From: Parvibaculum sp.
GTDB taxonomy: Bacteria > Pseudomonadota > Alphaproteobacteria > Parvibaculales > Parvibaculaceae
Direction of reading: 5' to 3'
DNA length: 64,000 nucleotides
NCBI GenBank assembly: GCA_030645235.1
Contig: JAUSMV010000005.1
Location: forward strand, 248,001-312,000
Shown here: positions 29,474 to 37,522 of the stretch, in pieces
Position numbering within the stretch: position 1 is the first letter of the stretch
How the letters are laid out: each line of letters begins with the position of its first letter
Notes under the pieces: model-generated
The model's input: the letters and a program-made list of their open reading frames with translations, nothing else
Databases searched by the model: none
What the model was told of the DNA's origin: nothing
Translations under genes and position numbers: made by a program

Positions 29474-30061
29474 TCAGGCAAGACCGCGGCTGCCGGGTTT
29501 CGTCGCGGGAAGCACAGCAAGATCAAGCGGCAGTTTATCGGCGGGATAAGCCGGAATGGCAATCTGAGCGAGCGAAATAAGTTTAACACCCACTTTGGCC
29601 TTGCCACCCGACCGATCGATAAGGCACGCCGCCGCCACAACCTTGGCACCCGTCGCACGGATCGTTGCGATACATTCGCGTGACGACACACCCGTCGTCA
29701 CAATGTCCTCGACCATCAGCACGCGCATGCCCTTGGTCAGCGGAAATCCGCGACGCACAACAAACTCACCGTTCTCGCGCTCAACATACATGGCAGGCAC
29801 ATTAAGATAACGCGCCGTTTCATAGCCCGGAATAATGCCGCCGACGGCAGGCGACACGATGGCATCGACCTTCGACATGTCGATTTCTTCCGCCACTTTT
29901 TTGGCCAGCGCCTTGCAAAGTTTTGCCGTGCGCTTGGGGTGCATAAACACCAAAGCTTTTTGCAGGAACATAGGACTGTGCAGACCTGAAGACAGAACGA
30001 AATGACCTTTAAGCAAAGCACCGGCTTTTTCAAATTCCTTCAGAACAGTCGCAGTTTTCAT
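29474..30061 (-). CDS. pyrE: Orotate phosphoribosyltransferase
   Basis: PyrE converts orotate and PRPP to orotidine monophosphate in pyrimidine synthesis. The PRPP-binding motif [18 protein letters not shown] is complete. The N-terminal [18 protein letters not shown] and [15 protein letters not shown] also match the family. At 195 residues it is of normal length. It lies 65 bases downstream of the rsh gene on the same strand. Confidence 0.95.
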   Translation of the reverse strand: MKTATVLKEFEKAGALLKGHFVLSSGLHSPMFLQKALVFMHPKRTAKLCKALAKKVAEEIDMSKVDAIVSPAVGGIIPGYETARYLNVPAMYVERENGEFVVRRGFPLTKGMRVLMVEDIVTTGVSSRECIATIRATGAKVVAAACLIDRSGGKAKVGVKLISLAQIAIPAYPADKLPLDLAVLPATKPGSRGLA

Positions 30062-30126
30062 TTCTTATGTTCCCCTTGGTGACATTGCACCCGTTTATCA
30101 ATTTTTCAGAAAGTCTTCCGGCCAAT

Positions 30127-32277
30127 CTACCGGCGCGGCCTGATTACCTGCGCGACAACAGACACGCCATTCAGCGCTGACATAATGCGCGTCAGATGTT
30201 TGAAGTCACGCACCTCAAGATCAAGCTGCATATCAAAAAAATCCGTATCGCGCTGCGTCATCATCAGGTTCGTGATATTGCTGCCATAGTCCGCAACGAG
30301 TGAGGCAATATGACCGAGCGCGCCCACTTCGTTGCGCACCGTCACATTAAGCCGTGCCGGAAAAAGCTGCGGATGCTCAGGATCAATATCCCATGCCACG
30401 TCGAGCCAGCGCGTCGTCTCACCGTCAAATTCCTCAAGTGCGGGCGCATCAATCGGATAGATCACAACGCCTTCACCCGGCGTGATAATGCCGACAATGC
30501 GCTCGCCCGGCAGCGGGAAACTGTTTGTCGCCATGCGGATCGCAAGGCCCTGTCCCGCACCTGTGATGCGCACCACACCTGCATGATCATCACCGGTCAC
30601 AGATTTCAGCGACTTCTTTCGTCCACCCTTTTTAACCGGCAATTCGGGAAAGACTGTCTCCAGCACTTGCTGCGCCGTAATGGTACCGTCACCGACCGAT
30701 GCCAGGAGTTCGTTGAGGTCATCCTGGTGCAAGACACGCAGCGCACGCTGCAGGACAACATCCGTTGCTTCACGACCTGCGGCTTCAAACACACCCTTCA
30801 ATATCTGGCGACCCAAGCGACCAAACTCTGCTTCCTTGGCGGAACGGATGGAACGGCGAATAGCCGAGCGCGCTTTGCCGGTCTGCACGAAGGCTTCCCA
30901 TGCGGGCGACGGGCGCTGCGCCTGCGAGCGGATGATCTCAACTTCGTCACCATTCACAAGCACGGTGCGCAGCGGCATATGGCGACCGTTAATCTTGGCC
31001 CCCACGCAACTGTCGCCGACTTCAGTATGCACGGCATAGGCGAAATCCACCGGCGTCGCGCCGCGCGGCAAGGTAATGAGCGTGCCTTTAGGCGTGAAAC
31101 AGAACACCTGATCGGAGAACATCTGAAGCTTTGTATGCTCCAGGAACTCTTCCGGCGAGCCGCCATGCTCAAGCATTTCAATGAGCTGCTTGAGCCAGCT
31201 AAACGTACCGGCAAATTCCTCAGACCGCTCCGCGAGGCTCGACCCTTCTTTGTAAATCCAATGTGCCGCGATGCCGAGTTCGGCGACTTCGTGCATCTTT
31301 TTGGTGCGTACCTGAATTTCAACACGCTTGCGCTTCGGTCCGATCATCGTTGTATGGATCGAGCGATAGCCGTTGTTCTTCGGCGTCGAGATGTAATCCT
31401 TAAAACGTCCCGGCACCATCGGCCAGTTCATGTGCAACACGCCGAGCGCACGATAGCAATCGTCCACATCTTCGACGATCACACGAAAGCCAAAAATATC
31501 TGACAGTTGCTCCAACGAAATCGCGCGACGCTCCATCTTGCGCCATACCGAATAGGGCCGCTTCTGCCGTCCATCGACTTCGCACTTGATGCCGGACGCC
31601 GTGAGCTTGAGGCGCAATTCTTCGGCAATGCTTTCAACCGTATCACCGCTCTCAGAATTAAATTCATTGAGGCGCTTCACCAGCGTCTCGCGCGCTTCGG
31701 GATTAAGTTCCTTGAAGGCCAGATCTTCCAGCTCTTCGCGGATTTCCTGAATACCCATGCGCCCCGCGAGCGGTGCATAAATGTCCATCGTCTCCTGCGC
31801 GATACGCTGACGCTTTTCCGATGATTTGATGAAATGCAACGTACGCATATTGTGCAAGCGATCCGCAAGCTTCACCAGCAACACGCGAATGTCATTCGAC
31901 ATAGCGAGCAAAAACTTGCGGAAGTTTTCAGCCTGTTTGGAACGCTCTGATGTCAACTCAATACGCGTGAGCTTCGTGACACCGTCAACGAGATTGGCAA
32001 TTTCAAACCCAAAGAGATCGGCCAACTCGCCGACCGTTGCGCCTGTATCCTCGATCGTATCGTGCAGAATCGCCGTCACGATGGTCGCTGTGTCGAGCTT
32101 GAGATCCGTGAGGATGCCCGCGACTTCAATCGGATGCGAAAAATAAGGGTCGCCGCTCGCACGCATCTGGCTACCATGTTTTTTCATGGCATAGACATAA
32201 GCACGGTTGATCAGGGCTTCGTCCGCGCGCGGATCGTAGCCCAGAACTCTATCAACCAGCTCATATTGCCGTAGCAT
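30127..32277 (-). CDS. rsh: Bifunctional (p)ppGpp synthetase/hydrolase, RelA/SpoT family
   Basis: This enzyme makes and breaks the alarmone (p)ppGpp; alphaproteobacteria usually have this one long Rsh. The 716-residue protein shows the HD hydrolase domain (YFSHPIEVAGILTDL, AILHDTIEDT, KLADRLHNMRTL), so hydrolysis should be active. The synthetase domain (NNGYRSIHTTMIGP and EIQVRTKKMHEVAELG) is intact. The TGS domain (VFCFTPKGTLITLPRGATP) and a C-terminal ACT domain (VRNEVGALGHIASLVADYG) follow. It lies downstream of rpoZ and its terminator. Confidence 0.96.
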   Translation of the reverse strand: MLRQYELVDRVLGYDPRADEALINRAYVYAMKKHGSQMRASGDPYFSHPIEVAGILTDLKLDTATIVTAILHDTIEDTGATVGELADLFGFEIANLVDGVTKLTRIELTSERSKQAENFRKFLLAMSNDIRVLLVKLADRLHNMRTLHFIKSSEKRQRIAQETMDIYAPLAGRMGIQEIREELEDLAFKELNPEARETLVKRLNEFNSESGDTVESIAEELRLKLTASGIKCEVDGRQKRPYSVWRKMERRAISLEQLSDIFGFRVIVEDVDDCYRALGVLHMNWPMVPGRFKDYISTPKNNGYRSIHTTMIGPKRKRVEIQVRTKKMHEVAELGIAAHWIYKEGSSLAERSEEFAGTFSWLKQLIEMLEHGGSPEEFLEHTKLQMFSDQVFCFTPKGTLITLPRGATPVDFAYAVHTEVGDSCVGAKINGRHMPLRTVLVNGDEVEIIRSQAQRPSPAWEAFVQTGKARSAIRRSIRSAKEAEFGRLGRQILKGVFEAAGREATDVVLQRALRVLHQDDLNELLASVGDGTITAQQVLETVFPELPVKKGGRKKSLKSVTGDDHAGVVRITGAGQGLAIRMATNSFPLPGERIVGIITPGEGVVIYPIDAPALEEFDGETTRWLDVAWDIDPEHPQLFPARLNVTVRNEVGALGHIASLVADYGSNITNLMMTQRDTDFFDMQLDLEVRDFKHLTRIMSALNGVSVVAQVIRPRR

Positions 32278-32316
32278 GACGTAACCTTACTCCAACACAC
32301 TCTTTATCTTAGACAC

Positions 32317-32356
32317 AAACAAAAGCGCCGCCCAACCTTCCGGCGGGGGCGGCGCT
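32317..32356 (-). terminator. Rho-independent terminator after rpoZ
   Basis: On the minus strand the stem AGCGCCGCC / GGCGGCGCT (9 base pairs, arms 32348-32356 and 32324-32332, inner loop of 15 bases) is followed by TTTGTTTGTG. It lies about 47 bases after the rpoZ stop and about 40 bases before the rsh start. It should separate rpoZ from rsh, though partial read-through is possible. Confidence 0.8.
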
Positions 32357-32403
32357 CAAATGTGCTAGCCGTTCGTGAGTGAAAGCTTCACTCCTCCCTG
32401 CGC

Positions 32404-32826
32404 TCAGTCGTCTCCGTCCATATCGTCTGCGTCGGCAGATTTCTGCTGAGGCGAGTCGATCTGGGTCTGAATGGCGCGAAGCAGCTCTTCTTCGCTCATA
32501 CGGTCGCTGGAGCCGACAGCCGCGCCGAACGTGTCCGGCGTCTCTGAACTTTCGCCCGATGTGAGCAAAGCCACGGCTTCTGTTTCAGACTCGTCGGTAT
32601 CCACGCGCTTCTGCATGCTGCCGATCAGGTCTTCGCGCAAGTCCATCGGAATGATCGTGCGTTCGGCGATTTCGCGCAACGCCACGACGGGGTTCTTGTC
32701 ATTGTCGCGGTCGATCGTCAGTTCCGAACCGGCCGACATAGCGCGGGCACGATGCGCCGAGAGCAGAACCAACTCAAAGCGGTTCGGCACCTTATCGACA
32801 CAGTCTTCAACGGTAACGCGCGCCAT
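32404..32826 (-). CDS. rpoZ: DNA-directed RNA polymerase subunit omega
   Basis: Omega helps assemble RNA polymerase and is a (p)ppGpp contact site in some bacteria. The 140-residue protein starts with the standard [28 protein letters not shown], followed by the [11 protein letters not shown] helix. It has a long acidic C-terminal tail, usual in alphaproteobacteria. The ATG at 32826 has GGAG eight bases upstream. Linkage to rsh is conserved widely. Confidence 0.96.
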   Translation of the reverse strand: MARVTVEDCVDKVPNRFELVLLSAHRARAMSAGSELTIDRDNDKNPVVALREIAERTIIPMDLREDLIGSMQKRVDTDESETEAVALLTSGESSETPDTFGAAVGSSDRMSEEELLRAIQTQIDSPQQKSADADDMDGDD

Positions 32827-32932
32827 ATAACGGACTCCGAGGTGAAATGAGGTTAGCCCGTATGTAGGGGCTGGCGACCGGTAAGGCAAGCAAAAACAGG
32901 TGCTTAAGCCCGCGATTCCGCCCTTTTCGCGA

Positions 32933-33472
32933 TCATATCCGGCGGATTCCCGCGACCGCCGACGGCCCTTCAGCGGCTTTCAGGCGCTCCAAAAGCGCGA
33001 CCGCGGTCACTCCCAAGCGCGGGTGGACCCAATTTGGGGCTACTTCGGCCAAAGGAACCAGCACAAAACCGCGGGCTTCGATGCCGGGATGGGGCAGAGC
33101 GAGTGGCAATGGGCCCGCACCGGCATCGGCGCCGCGGGGACCCTGCGCCGTGACGATTTGCCCCTGATAGTCCAGGAGGTCGAGATCGAGCGTGCGGGCC
33201 GCCCAGCGCGTGTGGCGAACCCGTCCGAACTGGATTTCGATTCGATGCAAAGCCGCGAGCAGATCCCGCGCGGGCATGGCAGACGCGACCACGGCGACCG
33301 CATTCACATAAGGCGGCTGCACCGTATGGGCGAGCGCGGGCGTGCTGAAAAAGGACGAACAACGGACCGGCGAGATACCAAAGGCGGGCATCAGCCGCAA
33401 CGCCGCTTCAAGCGTTTGACGCGGGCTTCCCTCAACTGTTGGTAAATTTGCGCCCAATCCGATCAGGATCAT
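32933..33472 (-). CDS. folK: 2-amino-4-hydroxy-6-hydroxymethyldihydropteridine pyrophosphokinase
   Basis: FolK transfers pyrophosphate from ATP to the pterin in folate synthesis. The 179-residue protein shows [10 protein letters not shown] at the start, the motif [16 protein letters not shown] with the Mg-binding Asp-x-Asp, and [21 protein letters not shown]. It lies 106 bases upstream of rpoZ in the same direction. No other folate gene is nearby. Confidence 0.94.
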   Translation of the reverse strand: MILIGLGANLPTVEGSPRQTLEAALRLMPAFGISPVRCSSFFSTPALAHTVQPPYVNAVAVVASAMPARDLLAALHRIEIQFGRVRHTRWAARTLDLDLLDYQGQIVTAQGPRGADAGAGPLPLALPHPGIEARGFVLVPLAEVAPNWVHPRLGVTAVALLERLKAAEGPSAVAGIRRI

Positions 33473-33582
33473 CGCTTTCCCTTTAAAATCACACCGTCAT
33501 TCCGACCTGACCGTTTCAAAAGTCATATCGCTTCTATAACCTTGAACTCATATTTTAAGAATAGAACGCAACAGGTTTTTCC

Positions 33583-34209
33583 ATGAATTTTTACCCGCAA
33601 GAACGCGTCGCCCTTTTCATTGACGGTGCCAATCTCTACTCCGCCGCACGCGGCCTCAACTTCGACATTGATTACCGCCGCCTGCTCGAACACTTCCGCA
33701 GCAAAGGCCGGTTGATCCGCGCTTTCTACTATACGGCCCTCATCGAAGATCAGGACTTCTCACCGCTGCGCCCGCTCATCGACTGGCTCGATTACAACGG
33801 CTTCACGGTCGTTACCAAACCCGCCAAAGAATTCACCGACGCACAAGGGCGCCGCCGCATCAAAGGCAATATGGATATTGAGCTCGCCATCGACGCAATG
33901 GAAATGGCGCCCAATATCGACCACCTCGTCCTTTTTTCCGGCGACGGCGATTTCCGCCGATTGGTTGATGCCGTGCAGCGCAAGGGCAAACGCGTCACCG
34001 TGATCTCTACAACACGCTCACAACCACCAATGATTGCTGACGAATTACGCCGTCAGGCGGATCAGTTCATCGAGCTTGAAACACTACGCGGCGTCATCAC
34101 CCGTGCGCCGAACGCACAGAACGCCACCAAAGCACCAGCCGCCATTGATGAGGATCTCGACGAAGACTTTGAATATGAGGACGAAGAAGACGACGTGCCC
34201 GCGCGCTGA
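33583..34209 (+). CDS. NYN-domain (LabA-like) putative ribonuclease
   Basis: This 208-residue protein has the NYN/PIN-like nuclease fold: ALFIDGANLYSAAR with Asp14, the central GNMDIELAIDAM with an Asp, and LVLFSGDGDFRRLVDAV. These acidic residues form a metal site in LabA/DUF88 proteins, thought to act on RNA. The tail is strongly acidic (DEDLDEDFEYEDEEDD). The stop codon shares one base with the start of the next gene (TGATG). Divergent folK lies 110 bases away. The biological target is unknown. Confidence 0.88.
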   Translation: MNFYPQERVALFIDGANLYSAARGLNFDIDYRRLLEHFRSKGRLIRAFYYTALIEDQDFSPLRPLIDWLDYNGFTVVTKPAKEFTDAQGRRRIKGNMDIELAIDAMEMAPNIDHLVLFSGDGDFRRLVDAVQRKGKRVTVISTTRSQPPMIADELRRQADQFIELETLRGVITRAPNAQNATKAPAAIDEDLDEDFEYEDEEDDVPAR

Positions 34210-34868
34210 TGGCCACGCTCATGGACACAAACCCCGCAGAAGCCCCGCATGATTGCCCGCTTTGCCCTCGCCTCGTCGCTTACCGCGAGGCCAATGCGCG
34301 CGTGCATCCCGATTGGTTTAACGGCCCCGTTCCATCCTTCGGCCCGACCAATGCACGATTGCTGATCGTTGGTCTGGCCCCCGGTGTCGCGGGCGCGAAC
34401 CGCACGGGTCGTCCGTTCACGGGCGATTTCGCAGGCGACCTCCTCTACTCGACACTCAGAGAATTTGGTTTCTCCAAAGGCATATTCAAAGCGCATCGCG
34501 ATGACGGACTGGAACTTGTTGATGTGATGATCAGCAATGCCGTGCGCTGCGTCCCACCGCAAAACAAACCGACGCCACTCGAAGAAGAAACCTGCCGGCC
34601 GTTCCTCGTGAACCGCATCAATGCACTGCCAAATCTCAAAGTCATTCTCGCACTTGGCCGCGTCGCGCATGACAATGTGCTTTCAACTTTCGGCGCACGC
34701 AAAGCGCGCTTTCCGTTCGGACATAAATCGAGCCACGACCTCAAAGAGGACTTGCGACTCTTCGACAGCTATCACTGCTCACGCTACAACACGAATACGG
34801 GACGGCTCACAACAGAGATGTTTCATGCTGTTTTTGAGGACATAAAAACGCATCTCGACGCAAAGTAA
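34209..34868 (+). CDS. Family 5 uracil-DNA glycosylase (UDGb-type, [4Fe-4S])
   Basis: This enzyme removes uracil, and in this family some other deaminated bases, from DNA. The 219-residue protein shows motif A GLAPGVAGANRTGRPFTGD, the NAVRCVPPQNKPTP block and the C-terminal SYHCSRYNTNTGRLT. Cys16, Cys19, Cys114 and Cys129 are spaced as expected for the iron-sulfur cluster ligands. The Ala in GLAPG, where family 4 has GEAPG, marks family 5. It is translationally coupled to the NYN gene. Confidence 0.9.
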   Translation: MATLMDTNPAEAPHDCPLCPRLVAYREANARVHPDWFNGPVPSFGPTNARLLIVGLAPGVAGANRTGRPFTGDFAGDLLYSTLREFGFSKGIFKAHRDDGLELVDVMISNAVRCVPPQNKPTPLEEETCRPFLVNRINALPNLKVILALGRVAHDNVLSTFGARKARFPFGHKSSHDLKEDLRLFDSYHCSRYNTNTGRLTTEMFHAVFEDIKTHLDAK

Positions 34869-35121
34869 CCCCACTCGCAAAAGCGGGGATAAGAAAAATT
34901 CAGGCTCGGCTCCAACTCGAAAATGATAGCATTTCTTGCAAGAGATCGAGTGTTTCCATGTCAAGATCGTTAGTCAGTTCGTCGAGTGTCTGAATGTCAG
35001 ACAAAAAAGATAATTCCCGGGTGGGGATAGAGATGAAAAAATTTAATTTCCCCACTTGAACACCCACCCTCCCCTCTTTCCTGTTCGCGCCTACGCGCGA
35101 GGCGAGGAGGGTGAATAGAAA
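34869..35121. other. Intergenic region with inverted repeats between two convergent genes
   Basis: These 253 bases lie between the UDG stop and the stop of the oxidoreductase gene on the other strand. No coding frame is visible. Just after the UDG stop, a weak hairpin (CGC-AAAA-GCGGGG pairing back to CCCC with a bulge) may end that transcript. A larger inverted repeat is listed separately at 35065-35113. Confidence 0.5.
35065..35113. repeat. Imperfect inverted repeat, possible terminator or dispersed repeat
   Basis: The arms CACCCTCCCCTC (35065-35076) and GAGGAGGGTG (35104-35113) pair with a small bulge. The inner part, about 35086-35103, is itself GC-rich and partly symmetric (CGCC...GGCG). 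It lies 9 bases beyond the stop of the minus-strand oxidoreductase gene. It lacks a T tract directly after the stem, so it could also be a copy of a dispersed palindromic repeat. Confidence 0.45.
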
Positions 35122-35793
35122 TCAACTATACCGTTGTTCCGTCCACGGATCAGCTTCGTTGTGATAGCCGCGCTCCTCCCAGAAACCCGGCTTGTCGGCA
35201 TTGGCGAACTCGATGCGGTTCACCCATTTGGCGCTTTTCCAGAAATACCATTGCGGCACGATGGTGCGCACAGGTCCGCCATGCTCGCGCGTCAGGCGTT
35301 TGCCTTCCCAACTATGGGCGATGATGACATCCGGCTCGTTGAAAACTTCGAGTTTGATATTGGTCGTGTAGCCGTCATAGGAATGAAAAATGACATGGGT
35401 GGCGTCAGCACGCGGGCGCACGAGATCAAGGATTGTTTGTGAGGCGACACCGTCCCAATGATTGTCGTAGCGGCTCCATGTCGTGACGCAATGAATGTCA
35501 CTGATGTAATGCGACTGCGGCAGTGCCATGAAATCATCGAAGGAAAGATCGAGCGGATTTTCCACCGCGCCGTCAACTTTCAAACGCCAATCGGTGAGAG
35601 AAATCTCCGGCTGAATACCGAGATCAAGCACCGGCCATTTTTCAACGAGATGCTGGCCCGGCGGCAAGCGGTTGGCGTGGTCGCGGTCGGCGCGGCCTGT
35701 GATGTGGCGACCACTCGCTGCCGTCTTTTCTTTGGACGCGATGAGCTTGTCTTTGATCTTGCCGATGAAGCCCGGCTTGTCCCCATCGCTCAT
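35122..35793 (-). CDS. Sulfite oxidase-like molybdopterin-dependent oxidoreductase (cytoplasmic)
   Basis: This 223-residue protein is a stand-alone sulfite-oxidase fold. Cys102 in DIHCVTTWSRYDN is the expected molybdenum ligand, with LKVDGAVENPLDLSFDDF before it and HGGPVRTIVPQWYFWKSAKW after, both typical. It lacks the dimerisation domain and has no signal peptide or twin-arginine motif, unlike MsrP/YedY. The substrate is unknown. smpB ends 16 bases upstream on the same strand, so the two may be co-transcribed. Confidence 0.88.
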   Translation of the reverse strand: MSDGDKPGFIGKIKDKLIASKEKTAASGRHITGRADRDHANRLPPGQHLVEKWPVLDLGIQPEISLTDWRLKVDGAVENPLDLSFDDFMALPQSHYISDIHCVTTWSRYDNHWDGVASQTILDLVRPRADATHVIFHSYDGYTTNIKLEVFNEPDVIIAHSWEGKRLTREHGGPVRTIVPQWYFWKSAKWVNRIEFANADKPGFWEERGYHNEADPWTEQRYS

Positions 35794-35809
35794 GTCAAGT
35801 CACTCATGC

Positions 35810-36307
35810 TTACCCCTTGTCGCGCATCAATCTGGCTTTATCGCGCTGCCAGTCGCGCTGCTTTTCGCTCTCGCGTTTGTCGGCCATCTTCTTACCGGCG
35901 GCGAGCGCGATTTCGACTTTCACGCGACCCTTCTCATTGAAGTACATGCGCAGAGGAACGAGCGTCATGCCCTGACGCTGGATCGCCTGAGACAGTTTGT
36001 CGATCTCGCGGCGATGGAGCAACAGCTTACGCGGACGACGCGACTCATGATTGAACTGATGCGCTTGCAGATAGATCGGGATGTAGGCATTGACGAGCAT
36101 GATCTCGCCGGCGCGTGTCGCCTGCGCATGGGCCTCGTTGAGACTGCCTTGCCCACCGCGCAAAGATTTGACCTCGGAGCCGTGCAACTGAATGCCCGCT
36201 TCAATCTTGTCGCCGATCGCATAATGAAAATGTGCCTTCCGGTTGTCGGTAATGAGCGTCCGACCTTCACCGAGCTTCCGTTTGGCACCACCACTTTTTG
36301 CTGACAT
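35810..36307 (-). CDS. smpB: SsrA-binding protein SmpB
   Basis: SmpB binds tmRNA and delivers it to stalled ribosomes. The 165-residue protein shows [34 protein letters not shown] and the basic C-terminal tail [18 protein letters not shown] that enters the ribosome. The order dapA-smpB is conserved in Hyphomicrobiales. It starts 23 bases after dapA. Confidence 0.96.
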   Translation of the reverse strand: MSAKSGGAKRKLGEGRTLITDNRKAHFHYAIGDKIEAGIQLHGSEVKSLRGGQGSLNEAHAQATRAGEIMLVNAYIPIYLQAHQFNHESRRPRKLLLHRREIDKLSQAIQRQGMTLVPLRMYFNEKGRVKVEIALAAGKKMADKRESEKQRDWQRDKARLMRDKG

Positions 36308-36330
36308 GACCTCTCAACCAGACCTTCCGC

Positions 36331-37206
36331 TCAGTTGAGCAAGCCTGCATGGCGCATGGCATCGCGCACTTTGACCTGAGCAGGCTCTGTGACCGACGTC
36401 ATCGGCAGACGGATTTCATCGCGGCAAAGACCTAGCAGGCTCGCGGCATATTTCACCGGACCGGGGCTCGGCTCGACAAACATCGCATTGTGGAGCGGCA
36501 TCAGACGGTCCTGAATTTCCAGCGCGCGCGCGAAGTCACCCCTGAGCGTTGCGGTCTGAAATTCAGCGCAAAGCTTCGGTGCGACATTGGCCGTGACCGA
36601 AATGGCACCGACGCCGCCATGGGCGTTGAAGCCAAGCGAGGACGCATCTTCGCCGGACAACTGGATGAAGTCTTTGCCGATCAATTGGCGTTGCAGGCTG
36701 GTGCGCGCGAGATTGGAGGTCGCATCCTTGACGCCGACGACATTCTTCAGCGTGGCAATGCGCACCATTGTTTCGACACTGATATCAACAATCGTGCGGC
36801 CCGGAATGTTGTAGAGGAAGATCGGCAGATCGACAGCATCACTGATCGCCTTGAAATGCTGATACTGGCCTTCCTGCGTCGGCTTGTTGTAATAGCCGGT
36901 CACGCTCAGAACAGCGTCGGCCCCGACCTTCTTGGCAAATTTTGTGAGTTCAATCGCTTCAAGCGTATTGTTGGAACCGGCACCGGCCATCACGGGCACG
37001 CGCTTCTTCGTTACCTCGACGCAAATCTCGACGACACGGCGATGCTCCTCATGGCTGAGCGTCGGCGATTCACCGGTCGTGCCGCAGGGAACGAGGCCAT
37101 GCGTGCCTTCCGAGATCTGCCACTCCACCAGTTTGGCGAACGCGTCCTCATCAACCTTGCCGTCCCGAAACGGGGTAATGAGAGCGACGAACGAACCCTT
37201 AAACAT
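36331..37206 (-). CDS. dapA: 4-hydroxy-tetrahydrodipicolinate synthase
   Basis: DapA condenses pyruvate with aspartate semialdehyde in lysine and diaminopimelate synthesis. The 291-residue TIM barrel has Thr44 in GTTGESPTL, Tyr132 in LYNIPGRT and the Schiff-base Lys160 in VGVKDATSN, which are the catalytic triad members. The ATG at 37206 has GGAGC upstream; the longer frame is not supported. It is divergent from the lytic transglycosylase gene across about 316 bases. Confidence 0.96.
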   Translation of the reverse strand: MFKGSFVALITPFRDGKVDEDAFAKLVEWQISEGTHGLVPCGTTGESPTLSHEEHRRVVEICVEVTKKRVPVMAGAGSNNTLEAIELTKFAKKVGADAVLSVTGYYNKPTQEGQYQHFKAISDAVDLPIFLYNIPGRTIVDISVETMVRIATLKNVVGVKDATSNLARTSLQRQLIGKDFIQLSGEDASSLGFNAHGGVGAISVTANVAPKLCAEFQTATLRGDFARALEIQDRLMPLHNAMFVEPSPGPVKYAASLLGLCRDEIRLPMTSVTEPAQVKVRDAMRHAGLLN

Positions 37207-37522
37207 AATTAAGCTCCATAAGCCCCAAAAATAATGAGCGGGGCGGCGCGCAAGATAACCATTAGGACCGCAGGCGGCAAGGAAACAGGCCGAAACAAGC
37301 CAAAATCCATAGCTATGAAGGTCCACTTGCTGCGTTTGTTAGCACGTTGGTAGGCTCATGCGAGCACAATTGTGGCAACCAGAACGCGCAAACCACGCGG
37401 CCCGTGCGCGTCAGAGTGACCTAATCCGTCATTCCATACTTTATATAGGGATGCGTCCCTTATATAGGCATGAAAGTCTGGTTAGAAATGGTCGGGCCTC
37501 ACAGGCCATATTAAGGAGTGGA
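37207..37522. promoter_or_regulatory. Divergent promoter region with a tandem TATATA repeat
   Basis: The 316 bases between dapA and the lytic transglycosylase should hold both promoters. Two copies of TTATATAGG-S-ATG lie at 37441-37453 and 37460-37472, 19 bases apart. The same stretch can also be read as an inverted repeat (TATATAGGG...CCCTTATATA). The TATATA units could act as -10 elements or as a binding site. The open frame that continues upstream through this stretch looks non-coding. Confidence 0.4.

Noticed and set aside
30310-31503. A 397-codon plus-strand frame inside rsh
   Set aside because: It lies wholly antisense to an intact, well-recognised Rsh enzyme.
37358-37522. N-terminal extension of the lytic transglycosylase
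   Set aside because: The signal peptide and AGGAG site place the start near 37523; the upstream part contains a TATATA repeat typical of a promoter.
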